In this document: positions 52,883 to 64,000 of the stretch, one piece after another
How positions within the stretch are numbered: the first letter of the stretch is position 1
How the letters are laid out: the number at the start of each line of letters is the position of its first letter
Origin: Microbacterium hydrocarbonoxydans
GTDB taxonomy: Bacteria > Actinomycetota > Actinomycetes > Actinomycetales > Microbacteriaceae
Length of the DNA stretch: 64,000 nt
Reading direction: 5' to 3'
Assembly (NCBI RefSeq): GCF_023715885.1
Contig: NZ_JAMBOY010000002.1
Location: 1-64,000, forward strand
Program-made: the position numbers and the translations under genes
The notes under the pieces: model-generated
Database searches by the model: none
Seen by the model: the letters and a program-made list of their open reading frames with translations, nothing else
What the model was told of the DNA's origin: nothing

Positions 52883-53440
52883 ATGCTGATGATCAGGGAC
52901 GCCACCGTCGCGGACGCGCGCGGCGTCGCCGTCGTCCACGTCGATTCCTGGCGCGCGGCCTACGTCGGACTCATCGACCAAGCGGTGCTCGATCGACAGA
53001 GCGTAGACGCACGCGAGGCGATGTGGTCGACCTGGATCGAGCGTTCACTCGCCGGAGAATCGACAGACGCGTACGGACCGGTCCCGCACCGTCTCGTCGT
53101 CGCCGAACTCGACGATCGCATCGTCGGCTGGGCGACCTTCGGCGGTGGACGCGACGTCGACACGAGCGACCGCGGAGAGATCGCCGGTCTGTACGCGCAT
53201 CCCGATGTCTGGTCGCAGGGCGTGGGTCGCGCGCTCATCCGCCACGCCGAGGACGGGTTGCGCACGAGCGGCTGGTCTTCCGCGTACCTCTGGGTGCTGA
53301 AGGGCAACGAGCGGGCGATCGGTTTCTACCGTGCGCACGGCTGGACGGCCGATGGCGGTGAGAAGTTCGGCGAGGGCGGCAGCGTGCAGGGCTTGCACGA
53401 GCTGCGCCTCATCAAGGACCTCGTCGATCCCGCCGAGTGA
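52883..53440 (+). CDS. GNAT-family N-acetyltransferase
   Basis: Acetyl-CoA-dependent acyltransferase of 185 residues. The GNAT core has IRDATVADARGVAVVHVDSWR at the start, IAGLYAHPDVWSQGVGRALIRHAE with the pyrophosphate loop, and WVLKGNERAIGFYRAHGWT. The substrate is unknown. ATG 52883 has GGGAG eight bases upstream; a GTG at 52865 would add six residues. Convergent with ligA, 15 bases apart. Confidence 0.88.
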   Translation: MLMIRDATVADARGVAVVHVDSWRAAYVGLIDQAVLDRQSVDAREAMWSTWIERSLAGESTDAYGPVPHRLVVAELDDRIVGWATFGGGRDVDTSDRGEIAGLYAHPDVWSQGVGRALIRHAEDGLRTSGWSSAYLWVLKGNERAIGFYRAHGWTADGGEKFGEGGSVQGLHELRLIKDLVDPAE

Positions 53441-53455
53441 TCGTCCGCCGCCGTC

Positions 53456-55783
<2,328 letters not shown>

Positions 55784-55810
55784 CGAGCGGGTACCGACAA
55801 ACGAAGCGGG

Positions 55811-56908
55811 CTACGCGCCGACCGGCACCGCTGATATCGTGCGGTCGATCGTGAACTGGCCGAGCACCCGCGTGCCGACGTAGAGCACGGCGGTCTGGCC
55901 CGGCGCGACGCCGTCGAGCGGCTCGTCAGGAACCACGCGAACGCCGTCGGACTCGACGAAGGCGTGCGCTGCGACGGGCTCGGCATGCGCCCGGATCTGC
56001 ACGTCGCACCGGAACTCGCTCTCGACGGGCGCCGCGCCTGCCCAGCTGAATCTCGCGCCGGCGATCTCCCGGGTCGCCAGCGCCTCCTTCGGCCCCACGA
56101 CCACGGTGTTGGACACCGGGCGCACCTCGAGCACGAACCTCGGCTTGCCGTCGGGAGCGGGAACGCCGAGCTTCAGACCTCGACGCTGACCGACGGTGAA
56201 GGCGTGGGCGCCCTCATGGGAGCCGACGACGGCGCCGGTCCGGTCGACGATCTCACCGGTCGCGGTGCCGACCTTCTCTGCGAGCCACCCGCGCGTGTCA
56301 CCGTCGGGGATGAAGCAGATGTCGTGGCTGTCAGGCTTCTGCGCGACGCTCAGTCCTCTGGCTTCGGCCTCCGCCCGCACCGCCGCCTTCGACGGCGTGG
56401 TTCCCAGCGGGAAGTACGTGTGCGCGAGCTGCTCCGCCGTCAGGACGCCCAGCACGTAGGACTGGTCCTTCGCGTTGTCCGCCGCTCTGTGCAGCTCAAG
56501 CCCCGACTCCGTCGGCACGAGCGTGGCGTAGTGCCCGGTGCAGACCGCGTCGAAGCCGAGTTCGATCGCACGCTCCAGCAGCGCGGCGAATTTGATCTTC
56601 TCGTTGCAGCGCATGCACGGATTCGGTGTGCGTCCGGCCTGATACTCCGACACGAAGTCGGCGATCACGTCGTCGCGGAAGCGCTCGGAGAAGTCCCACA
56701 CGTAGAAGGGGATGCCCAGCAGGTCGGCGGCCCGGCGCGCGTCGAGCGCGTCCTCGATCGTGCAGCAGCCCCGACTGCCGGTGCGCAGAGTGCCGCCCGC
56801 GCGCGAGAGCGCCAGGTGCACACCGACGACGTCGTGGCCCGCCTCCACGGCTCGGGCTGCCGCCACGGCGGAGTCGACGCCACCGCTCATGGCCGCGAGA
56901 ATCCTCAT
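55811..56908 (-). CDS. mnmA: tRNA-specific 2-thiouridylase MnmA
   Basis: Makes 2-thiouridine at the wobble base of Lys, Glu and Gln tRNAs; 365 residues. The ATP-pyrophosphatase motif is [14 protein letters not shown] at residues 8-21. The two catalytic Cys are in [14 protein letters not shown] near 98 and [12 protein letters not shown] near 200. A C-terminal beta-barrel follows. The sulfur probably comes from the cysteine desulfurase encoded nine bases upstream, although mnmA also has its own leaderless promoter. Confidence 0.95.
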   Translation of the reverse strand: MRILAAMSGGVDSAVAAARAVEAGHDVVGVHLALSRAGGTLRTGSRGCCTIEDALDARRAADLLGIPFYVWDFSERFRDDVIADFVSEYQAGRTPNPCMRCNEKIKFAALLERAIELGFDAVCTGHYATLVPTESGLELHRAADNAKDQSYVLGVLTAEQLAHTYFPLGTTPSKAAVRAEAEARGLSVAQKPDSHDICFIPDGDTRGWLAEKVGTATGEIVDRTGAVVGSHEGAHAFTVGQRRGLKLGVPAPDGKPRFVLEVRPVSNTVVVGPKEALATREIAGARFSWAGAAPVESEFRCDVQIRAHAEPVAAHAFVESDGVRVVPDEPLDGVAPGQTAVLYVGTRVLGQFTIDRTISAVPVGA

Positions 56909-56914
56909 GCACCC

Positions 56915-56920
56915 AGTCTA
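56915..56920 (-). promoter_or_regulatory. -10 box TAGACT of mnmA (leaderless)
   Basis: TAGACT on the minus strand ends six bases before ATG 56908 and overlaps the 3' end of the desulfurase gene. Confidence 0.6.
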
Positions 56921-58093
56921 CGAGCGCGCGGCTGAGCCGGACCCGGATGCCCTGGTGTAGGCGTCGGCGATCGACATCAGCACAGCGTCGACATCGGCAT
57001 CCGTCGACGTGCGTCCCAGCGAGAAGCGCAGCACGCTCCTGGCGTCCTGTTCGCTGCGCCCCATCGCCGTCACGACGTGCGAGGGCTCGGCGACGCCCGC
57101 CTGGCACGCGGATCCGGTGGATGCGGCGACGCCGGCCATATCGAGCAGGAACAGCAGACTCTCGCCCACCGCGCCGGGGAACAGGAGGTGCGCGTTCCCC
57201 GGAAGGCGCTGGATCGGATCCCCGAGCAGTTCGGCCGTCGGCACGCGCGCGAGCACGCCGAAGACGAGCCGGTCGCGCAGAGCAGCGAGCCGCGCCGACT
57301 CGCCTTCTCGCTCCGTTTCCGCGAGTTCGAGCGCCGTCGCGAAGGCCGCGGCTCCCGCGACGTCCTGCGTCCCGGCACGCAGGTTCCGCTGCTGAGCCCC
57401 GCCGTGCATCAGCGCACTGAGACGAGCCGTCCGCGAGGTCACCAGCGCGCCGACGCCGACGGGGGCGCCGATCTTGTGACCTGCGACACTCATCGCCACG
57501 AGGCCGACCGCCTCCGGCGCATCCCCCCGCAGCTGTCGGAACGACAGCGGAACATGGCCGAGCGCCGAGACGGCGTCGAGGTGCAGCGGCACGTTCGCTG
57601 CCGCCGACGCGCGGGCGAGTGCATCGCCGTCGTTGAGGGTTCCGACCTCGTTGTTCGCGATCAGAGCGGTCGCGAGGGCGGCTCCCGGCAGCTCCCCGCG
57701 GAAGCCGTCGACGTCGATCGCCGCCAGTGCCGACACGGCGACCGGGCGGAGCACGGCGCCGTCCGCGACGAGCGCCGCCGCCGTATCCATCGTGGCGTGG
57801 TGCTCGGCATCCGGAAGGACGATCGCATCCGTGCCCGTCCGACGGGCGGCCCAGAGACCCTTCAGCGCGAGATTGATCGACTCGGTGCCGCCCGAGGTGA
57901 AGACCACCTCGATGGGGTCGCAGTCGAGCACGGCCGCCGCACGCTCGCGGGACTCCTCGAGCAGCCGCCTCGCGTCCTGCCCGGCGCCGTGGGTCGACGA
58001 GGCGTTGCCGACCACGTCGCTCGCCCGCAACCACGCCTCGCGCGCCTCGGAGCGCAGAGGGCTCGTGGCCGCGTGGTCGAGGTAATGCCGCAT
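56918..58093 (-). CDS. Cysteine desulfurase (NifS/IscS-like)
   Basis: PLP enzyme of 391 residues that takes sulfur from cysteine for tRNA thiolation or Fe-S assembly. The N-terminus is YLDHAATSPLR, the PLP-binding Lys is in MSVAGHKIGAP near 203, and the active Cys is in TGSACQAGVAEPS near 328. A short active-site loop suggests the group II-like or actinobacterial IscS type. ATG 58093 fits the conserved MRHYLDHAAT start, though GGAG is rather close; an ATG at 58111 would add six residues. Paired with mnmA, which suggests delivery to MnmA. Confidence 0.92.
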   Translation of the reverse strand: MRHYLDHAATSPLRSEAREAWLRASDVVGNASSTHGAGQDARRLLEESRERAAAVLDCDPIEVVFTSGGTESINLALKGLWAARRTGTDAIVLPDAEHHATMDTAAALVADGAVLRPVAVSALAAIDVDGFRGELPGAALATALIANNEVGTLNDGDALARASAAANVPLHLDAVSALGHVPLSFRQLRGDAPEAVGLVAMSVAGHKIGAPVGVGALVTSRTARLSALMHGGAQQRNLRAGTQDVAGAAAFATALELAETEREGESARLAALRDRLVFGVLARVPTAELLGDPIQRLPGNAHLLFPGAVGESLLFLLDMAGVAASTGSACQAGVAEPSHVVTAMGRSEQDARSVLRFSLGRTSTDADVDAVLMSIADAYTRASGSGSAARS

Positions 58094-58207
58094 CTCTCCA
58101 TCGTCGCGCATTTCGCACGCGTCGGCTCGCGCGGGGTCTCCGGGCACCGCAAGCGCACGAGGGATGGGACCGCATGCGCAAGATTCTGGCACTCAGGTCC
58201 AGACCTC

Positions 58208-58213
58208 TAGGGT
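58208..58213 (+). promoter_or_regulatory. -10 box TAGGGT of glgX operon (leaderless)
   Basis: TAGGGT ends six bases before ATG 58220. Confidence 0.6.
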
Positions 58214-58219
58214 GTACTC

Positions 58220-60292
58220 ATGCCCGAGATTCGAGACAGCACCGTGCCCGGGGGATCCACCCTCGACCACCTCGGCGTCCGTCTTCACGACGGCGTCGGA
58301 ACGCTTCGCATCTGGTCACAGAACGCATCCTCGGTCGAGCTGGTGATCTTCGACGCCGAGGACCTCGATTGGGCCACCGATCAGGTGGCCCTCGAGCGCC
58401 TCCCCGGCGGCGTCTGGGAGGTCACCACTCCCCTGCTGCAGCCCGGAACCCGCTATGCGATCCGCGTCGGCGGACCGCACGGCCCCGGCAACACCTTCAA
58501 CTCCGAGACCCTGCTCCTCGACCCCTACGCCCGCGGGCTCGCCCAGGGCGGGGGCTACGAGGAGTGGCGGTCGGTCGTCATCGCCGACGGCTTCGATTGG
58601 GGCGATTCCGTCAAGCCGCGCATCCCGCTCGATCGCACCGTGATCTACGAAGGTCATCTGAAGGGGCTCACCAAGCGGCAGCCGGACATGCCGCCCGCGC
58701 TGCACGGCACCTACGCGGGCCTCGCGCACCCTGCGATGATCGAGTACTTCCACTCGCTGGGCATCACCTCGATCGAGCTGCTTCCGGTGCACGCGTTCGT
58801 ACCCGAGCCCCGGCTTCTGGAACGTGGGCTCACGAACTACTGGGGCTACAACACCCTCAACTTCTTCACCCCGCACACCGCCTATGCGACGGAGGATGCC
58901 CGCAAGGGCGGGCCCGAAGCCGTCCTCGCCGAGTTCAAGGGCATGGTTCGCCTTCTCCACGAGGCGGGCCTCGAAGTCATCCTCGACGTGGTCTACAACC
59001 ACACCTCCGAGGAGGGCATCGGCGGCCCGAGGTCGAGTCTTCGAGGCATCGACAACGCGAGCTACTACCGCCAGGACGCATCAGGGGTCTACATCGATAC
59101 CACCGGCTGCGGCAACACGCTCAACACGGCGACGGATGCCGGCGCGCGCCTGGTTCTCGACTCGCTGCGCTACTGGGCGCAGGAGATGCAGATCGACGGC
59201 TTCCGCTTCGACCTCGCCACGGCGATCGCCCGGGATGGGAACCACGCGTACACGCCCGAGCACCCGCTGCTCACCGCGATCGCCGCCGACCCTGTGCTCC
59301 GCGACACCAAACTGATCGCGGAGCCCTGGGACGTGGGCCTCGGGGGGTGGCAGACCGGAAACTTCCCGTCGGGATGGCACGAGTGGAACGACCGCTATCG
59401 CGATCGGGTCCGCAACTTCTGGCTGAGCGACATCGACTACGCCCGACGGGCATCCGCCCCCGTCGGGATCGGCGGCTTCGCGACGCGCCTCGCCGGTTCG
59501 TCGAACACGTTCTCCGAGGAGCGCGGACCGCTCGCCAGCGTGAACTTCGTCACGGCCCACGACGGCTTCACCCTGCACGATCTCGTCTCGTATGACGTGA
59601 AGCACAACGAGGCCAACGGCGAGCAGAACCGGGACGGCGCCGACACCAACCGCGCCTTCAACCACGGGATCGAGGGGCCGACCGACGACTCGGCCATCCT
59701 CTCCGCACGCCGCAAGGCGATGCGCAACCTTCTCGGCACCCTCCTCCTGTCGGCCGGCATCCCCATGCTCACCGCGGGGGACGAGGTCGGTCGGTCGCAG
59801 CGCGGCAACAACAACGCCTACGCGCAGGACTCGCCCCTCACCTGGTTGAGCTGGGACCCGGAACCGTGGCAGGAGGACCTCCGCGCGCACGTCGCCCGTC
59901 TGATCGCGCTGCGCGAAGAGAACCCGGCGCTGCGCCCCAGCCGATACGCGCGGCTGGGCGAGCACATCCCGAACGCCTCGGTCATGGACTGGTTCGATCA
60001 GAACGGCGACACGATGGAGAGCGAGCAGTGGAGCGATCCGGGCAACCGGACCCTGCAGTACGTCGCCGCCTCGACACCCGACCGTGAAGCGGCGAACCGC
60101 ATCCTTCTGATCGTGCACGGCACCGAGTCGCCGATCGACGTCCGGCTGCCCGATGTGCTCGACGACGCGACGCGATTCGTGTCGCTCTGGTCGAGCGCAG
60201 ACGACCGCCCGGACGATCACGGCGAGGTGTACGCCCCGGGCGACGTGCTCCCCATCCCCGGCACGTCCATGCACCTGTTCCGCGTGGAATGA
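58220..60292 (+). CDS. glgX: Glycogen debranching enzyme GlgX
   Basis: Isoamylase-type debranching enzyme of 690 residues, GH13. An N-terminal CBM48 domain (DHLGVRLHDGVGTLRIWSQN) precedes the barrel. Catalytic parts are the nucleophile Asp in DGFRFDLATAI near residue 332, the acid Glu in LIAEPWDVG near 370, and the transition-state Asp in VTAHDGFTLHD near 453. It hydrolyses alpha-1,6 branches of short glucans. First in the line glgX-glgE-glgB, but glgE has its own -10 box. Confidence 0.93.
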   Translation: MPEIRDSTVPGGSTLDHLGVRLHDGVGTLRIWSQNASSVELVIFDAEDLDWATDQVALERLPGGVWEVTTPLLQPGTRYAIRVGGPHGPGNTFNSETLLLDPYARGLAQGGGYEEWRSVVIADGFDWGDSVKPRIPLDRTVIYEGHLKGLTKRQPDMPPALHGTYAGLAHPAMIEYFHSLGITSIELLPVHAFVPEPRLLERGLTNYWGYNTLNFFTPHTAYATEDARKGGPEAVLAEFKGMVRLLHEAGLEVILDVVYNHTSEEGIGGPRSSLRGIDNASYYRQDASGVYIDTTGCGNTLNTATDAGARLVLDSLRYWAQEMQIDGFRFDLATAIARDGNHAYTPEHPLLTAIAADPVLRDTKLIAEPWDVGLGGWQTGNFPSGWHEWNDRYRDRVRNFWLSDIDYARRASAPVGIGGFATRLAGSSNTFSEERGPLASVNFVTAHDGFTLHDLVSYDVKHNEANGEQNRDGADTNRAFNHGIEGPTDDSAILSARRKAMRNLLGTLLLSAGIPMLTAGDEVGRSQRGNNNAYAQDSPLTWLSWDPEPWQEDLRAHVARLIALREENPALRPSRYARLGEHIPNASVMDWFDQNGDTMESEQWSDPGNRTLQYVAASTPDREAANRILLIVHGTESPIDVRLPDVLDDATRFVSLWSSADDRPDDHGEVYAPGDVLPIPGTSMHLFRVE

Positions 60293-60343
60293 TCCACGGC
60301 GCGCCGGTCGCTCGGCGCGCTACCCGCTGCCTGGCCGTCGCGG

Positions 60344-60349
60344 TACTGT
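60344..60349 (+). promoter_or_regulatory. -10 box TACTGT of glgE-glgB (leaderless)
   Basis: TACTGT ends six bases before GTG 60356. The GGGGA in the gap may also weakly aid ribosome binding. Confidence 0.5.
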
Positions 60350-60355
60350 CGGGGA

Positions 60356-62428
60356 GTGGCCGCACGCACGAGTACCCGCCCGAAGGCTTTCCGGAGTCCC
60401 GCTGAGATCCCCCTGCGCCCACTCGGCGCGGTGCAGGATCCGACCGACCTGCGCGCCGGCCGCATACCGCTGACGGCGGCGACACCGGCCGTGCCCGGAG
60501 GGTTCACGCCCAAGGCGTTCGCCGGCGAGGTGGTGCCGTTCGGAGTCGTCGCGTTCCGCGAGGGTCACGACCTGATCGGCGTCCAGCTGCGCCTGACCTC
60601 GCCCGTCGGCGAGGAGAGCCTGCACCGGCTTCAGCCCCTGGTGGACGGCACCGACCGGTGGGCAGCCGAGATCGCGCTCGACGTGCAGGGGACCTGGTCG
60701 TTCCGTTTCGAGGCGTTCTCGGATGACTTCGCGACGTGGGCCCATGCGGCCGAGGTGAAGGTCGCAGCGGGTGTCGATGTGCCGGTGATGGCCGCCCTGG
60801 GTGCCGACCTCCTCACTCGGGCTGCAGCTGAGAAGGACCGACCCGCAGCCCAGCGACGACTCCTCGCCGCCCTCGCTGCAGAGCTGCGCGCCGGCGACGC
60901 CGACCGCACGCTGGAGCTGTCGACCGATGCTGACCTCGCGCGCGTCTTCTCCGATAGACCGCTGACGACACTCCGCTCCGCATCCGACACCCGTCCCCTG
61001 CTCGTCGAGCGCACCGCCGCCGGCGTCGGCGCCTGGTACGAGTTCTTCCCGCGATCCGAGGGAGCGAAGCGCCTGAAGGACGGATCCATCAAGAGCGGCA
61101 CCTTCCGCACCGCCGCGAAGCGCCTGCCCGCCGTCGCGGACATGGGCTTCGACATCATCTACCTCGTCCCCATCCACCCGATCGGCATCACGAATCGCAA
61201 GGGCCGCAACAACACGCTCACCGCGGAGGCCGGGGACCCCGGGTCGCCGTACGCCATCGGCGCGGCCGAGGGCGGGCACGACGCGATCCATCCCGAGCTC
61301 GGAACCCTGGCGGACTTCCGCGCCTTCGTGCGCGCAGCCAAAAAGGAGGGTCTGGAGGTAGCACTGGACCTCGCGCTGCAGGCCTCCCCCGACCACCCCT
61401 GGGTCGCCGAGCACCCTGAGTGGTTCACGACGCTCCCCGACGGCACGATCGCGTTCGCCGAGAACCCTCCGAAGAAGTATCAGGACATCTATCCGCTGAA
61501 CTTCGACAATGACCCCGCGGGCATCTACGCCGAGATGCTCCGCATCGTGCAGCACTGGGTGCGTCAGGGAGTGAAGATCTTCCGTGTCGACAACCCGCAC
61601 ACCAAGCCGCTGCAGTTCTGGGAATGGCTGATCGCCACGGTCAACGCCGCCGACCCCGACGTCATCTTCCTCGCCGAGGCGTTCACGAGGCCCGCAGTGA
61701 TGCGCGCACTCGCCGCGGTCGGGTTCCAGCAGAGCTACAGCTACTTCACCTGGCGCAACACCAAGGCCGAGCTCGAGGAGTTCCTCGGCAGCATCTCGCA
61801 CGACACCAGCGACTACATGCGGCCGAACCTCTTCGTGAACACGCACGACATCCTCACCGAGTATCTCCAATTCGGCGGCAGGGCCGCGTACCGCATCCGC
61901 GCGTGCATCGGCGCCACCGCGGCTCCGGTCTACGGGGTGTACGCCGGCTACGAACTGTTCGAGAACGTCGCTCGCCCCGGCTCCGAGGAGAACATCGACA
62001 ACGAGAAGTACGAGTTCAAGCTGCGGGACTGGGATGCCGCGGAGCAGTCGGGCGACTCTCTCGCCCCGCTGCTTCGCCGTCTCAACGGCATCCGTCGTGA
62101 GCATCCGGCGCTGCGTCAGCTTCGGAACCTCTCGGTGCACTGGAGTGACGACGACGCCATCCTCGTCTACAGCAAGCATCTCGACGCCGCCTTCACCGGC
62201 ACGGGGGCGTCCGACACGATCATCGTCGTCGCCAACGTCGACCCGCATTCGGTGCGCGAAACGACCGTGCACCTCGACACCACGGTCTGGGGTGTCACGC
62301 CCGGCGAGCCGTTCGACGTCGAGGACCTGCTGACGGGCGCCGTCTGGACCTGGACGGATCACAACTACGTGCGCCTCGACGCCTTCGCCGAACCGGTGCA
62401 CATCCTGAAGGTGAGGGGACGAGCATGA
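60356..62428 (+). CDS. glgE: Alpha-1,4-glucan:maltose-1-phosphate maltosyltransferase
   Basis: GH13_3 enzyme of 690 residues that extends alpha-glucan with maltose-1-phosphate. An N-terminal DUF3416 beta domain ([20 protein letters not shown]) is followed by helices of the S domain and the barrel. The nucleophile Asp is in [17 protein letters not shown] near residue 410, the acid Glu is in [10 protein letters not shown] near 440, and a third acid lies in [12 protein letters not shown] near 500. GlgE plus GlgB form the trehalose-linked glucan route of actinobacteria. ATGA overlap couples it to glgB. Confidence 0.94.
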   Translation: MAARTSTRPKAFRSPAEIPLRPLGAVQDPTDLRAGRIPLTAATPAVPGGFTPKAFAGEVVPFGVVAFREGHDLIGVQLRLTSPVGEESLHRLQPLVDGTDRWAAEIALDVQGTWSFRFEAFSDDFATWAHAAEVKVAAGVDVPVMAALGADLLTRAAAEKDRPAAQRRLLAALAAELRAGDADRTLELSTDADLARVFSDRPLTTLRSASDTRPLLVERTAAGVGAWYEFFPRSEGAKRLKDGSIKSGTFRTAAKRLPAVADMGFDIIYLVPIHPIGITNRKGRNNTLTAEAGDPGSPYAIGAAEGGHDAIHPELGTLADFRAFVRAAKKEGLEVALDLALQASPDHPWVAEHPEWFTTLPDGTIAFAENPPKKYQDIYPLNFDNDPAGIYAEMLRIVQHWVRQGVKIFRVDNPHTKPLQFWEWLIATVNAADPDVIFLAEAFTRPAVMRALAAVGFQQSYSYFTWRNTKAELEEFLGSISHDTSDYMRPNLFVNTHDILTEYLQFGGRAAYRIRACIGATAAPVYGVYAGYELFENVARPGSEENIDNEKYEFKLRDWDAAEQSGDSLAPLLRRLNGIRREHPALRQLRNLSVHWSDDDAILVYSKHLDAAFTGTGASDTIIVVANVDPHSVRETTVHLDTTVWGVTPGEPFDVEDLLTGAVWTWTDHNYVRLDAFAEPVHILKVRGRA

Positions 62429-64000
62429 GCGACGTCGAAGACGCGACCGCATCGACGGAGTGGGGCTCCGTCGCCGCCGGCACACACCACGATCCGCATT
62501 CCGTCCTCGGCGCGCACCCCTTTGCCGACGGGGGCGACGGCACCGGCACCGTGATCCGCGTGCGACGCCCGCTCGCGTCGACCGTCGCCGCCGTGTTCCG
62601 TGACGGCACCCGCCTGGATCTGCACCACGTCGCGCACGGGATCTGGGAGGCGCAGCACGACGGCTCCCCCGTCGCATATCGCATCGCCACCTCGTACGGC
62701 GAGGACGAGGAGACGGTCGTCGGCGATCCGTACCGGCACCTGCCAACGCTCGGAGACCTCGATGTGCATCTCATCGCCGAAGGACGTCACGAACGCCTCT
62801 GGGAAGTGCTCGGATCACACGCGAGAGACGTCGACGGCGAGCCAGGAGTGTCATTCGCGGTGTGGGCGCCCAATGCCACGGCCGTGCGCGTCGTCGGCGA
62901 CTTCAACGGGTGGAACGGCGAGGGCCACGCGATGCGCTCCATGGGCGTGAGCGGCCTCTGGGAGCTCTTCATCCCCGACGTCTCCGTCGGCTCGACGTAC
63001 AAGTACGAGATCCGCACGCGCGACGGCTCCTGGATCTTCAAGGCCGACCCCATGGCGCAGGCCGCCCAGACACCGCCCGAGACGGCGTCGATCGTCACCG
63101 CCTCCTCGTACGACTGGTCGGATGGAGCATGGATGACGCGCAGAGCGGCCACGCATGCCGTGGCGCAGCCGCTGGCGGTGTACGAGGTGCACCTCGGATC
63201 GTGGCGGTCGGGACTCGGCTACCGCGAGATCGCCGATCCGCTGATCGAGCACGTGACCGAGGCGGGCTTCACGCACGTCGAGTTCATGCCCTTGGCCGAG
63301 CACCCGTTCGGCGGCTCGTGGGGCTACCAGGTCAGCGGCTACTACGCCGCGACGAGCCGGTTCGGCTCACCCGACGATCTGCGGTATCTCATCGACCGGC
63401 TCCACCAGGCCGGCATCGGCGTGATCATGGACTGGGTCCCCGGCCACTTCCCGAAGGACGCGTTCGCACTCGCTCGGTTCGACGGGCAGCCGCTCTACGA
63501 GCACCCCGACCCTCGTCGCGGCGAGCACCAGGACTGGGGCACGCTGATCTTCGACTACGGACGCCCCGAGGTGCGCGGGTTCCTCGTCGCGAATGCGCTG
63601 TTCTGGCTGCAGGAGTTCCACGTGGACGGCTTGCGGGTGGACGCTGTCGCATCGATGCTCTATCTCGACTACTCGCGGAACGCCGGCGAATGGGAGCCGA
63701 ACATCCACGGCGGACGCGAGAACCTCGAGGCCATCCGGTTCCTGCAGGAGGTCAACGCGACCGCGTATCGCCTGCACCCCGGCATCCTCATGATCGCCGA
63801 GGAGTCGACCAGCTTCCCCGGCGTCACCGCGCCCACGGACCACGCCGGCCTGGGGTTCGGCTTCAAATGGAACATGGGGTGGATGAACGACTCGCTCCAA
63901 TACATCGAGCGCGACCCGATGTACCGCGCGCATCATGAGGGCGAGATGACGTTCTCGTTCGTTTACGCGTTCGGGGAGAACTATCTTCTACCCATCAGCC
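62425..64000 (+). CDS. glgB: 1,4-alpha-glucan branching enzyme GlgB (partial, cut by window edge)
   Basis: The frame from ATG 62425 stays open to the window end, giving the first 525 residues of an expected 720-730. It has an N-terminal branching-enzyme domain, then a CBM48 module ([21 protein letters not shown] near residue 137, spanning about 133-153) and the GH13 barrel. There the nucleophile Asp is in [18 protein letters not shown] near 404 and the acid Glu is in [12 protein letters not shown] near 457. It adds alpha-1,6 branches to the glucan made by GlgE. Four-base overlap with glgE. Confidence 0.94.
   Translation, partial: MSDVEDATASTEWGSVAAGTHHDPHSVLGAHPFADGGDGTGTVIRVRRPLASTVAAVFRDGTRLDLHHVAHGIWEAQHDGSPVAYRIATSYGEDEETVVGDPYRHLPTLGDLDVHLIAEGRHERLWEVLGSHARDVDGEPGVSFAVWAPNATAVRVVGDFNGWNGEGHAMRSMGVSGLWELFIPDVSVGSTYKYEIRTRDGSWIFKADPMAQAAQTPPETASIVTASSYDWSDGAWMTRRAATHAVAQPLAVYEVHLGSWRSGLGYREIADPLIEHVTEAGFTHVEFMPLAEHPFGGSWGYQVSGYYAATSRFGSPDDLRYLIDRLHQAGIGVIMDWVPGHFPKDAFALARFDGQPLYEHPDPRRGEHQDWGTLIFDYGRPEVRGFLVANALFWLQEFHVDGLRVDAVASMLYLDYSRNAGEWEPNIHGGRENLEAIRFLQEVNATAYRLHPGILMIAEESTSFPGVTAPTDHAGLGFGFKWNMGWMNDSLQYIERDPMYRAHHEGEMTFSFVYAFGENYLLPIS

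Noticed and set aside
60320..62746. An 808-codon open frame on the minus strand opposite glgE
   Set aside because: It is a GC-driven shadow. The plus strand carries a complete GlgE with all catalytic motifs, while the minus frame shows only low-complexity Arg/Asp/Val-rich sequence.

Overview
The window is a continuous chromosomal segment from a high-GC actinobacterium, most likely of the family Microbacteriaceae and close to Microbacterium. This is inferred from the very high GC content, the two accessory proteins of kinds I associate with this family (the DUF7882-like and DUF6458-like genes near 20 kb), the actinobacterial Sir2, EttA, GlgE and CpfC-type genes, and a leucine-catabolism gene order that matches Mycobacterium tuberculosis. 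It reads as mostly core chromosome. The only clear mobile DNA is an insertion-sequence end at the extreme left edge. I see no CRISPR array, prophage or defence island.

Left to right: an IS481-type end (1-126); a ferritin-like/VIT1 iron or manganese transporter, an SF2 helicase, an SGNH hydrolase, a tRNA/rRNA methyltransferase, and a sirtuin coupled to a histidine phosphatase (0.2-6.5 kb). Next is a branched-chain amino acid island (6.5-17.3 kb). It holds citE, maoC, acyl-CoA dehydrogenase, biotin carboxylase and carboxyltransferase in one leftward operon, a divergent TetR regulator, the three subunits of branched-chain 2-oxoacid dehydrogenase in a second leftward operon, and a divergent Lrp/AsnC regulator. 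The 17-27 kb part carries housekeeping, stress and repair genes (exonuclease, AraC regulator, Dps, gamma-carbonic anhydrase, amidohydrolase, PaiB, Nei glycosylase, RpiB, coproporphyrin ferrochelatase) and a CAT-anticodon tRNA. The 27-33 kb part holds pepN, mscS, a group II truncated haemoglobin and a flavin dehydrogenase. The 33-39.6 kb part holds thioesterases, ettA, a lipoprotein, a short SSB, an HNH protein, orn, tRNA-Arg and tRNA-His.

From 39.6 kb come a copper-type P1B ATPase under a perfect CsoR-like operator, a LysE exporter, a zincin-clpS-DUF2017 operon, a P-loop kinase/GerW-like pair and dinB. Then follow gatCAB, an acyl-CoA ligase, a DEAD-box helicase, an acetyltransferase, ligA, mnmA and a cysteine desulfurase. 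Last is the alpha-glucan cluster glgX-glgE-glgB, where glgB runs off the right edge.

Two genome-scale patterns stand out. First, at least 22 genes have a TANNNT -10 box placed 6-8 bases before the start codon, most without a leader or Shine-Dalgarno sequence. This is the geometry of leaderless transcripts. Second, regulator genes and their targets are arranged divergently around perfect palindromes (TetR at 12.5 kb, Lrp at 16.7 kb), and the copper ATPase promoter is covered by a 21-base palindrome. I did not find an unmistakably new multi-gene system. The best leads are the complete alternative leucine pathway, the leaderless promoter grammar, the insertions in LigA, and the short SSB beside two small uncharacterised genes.
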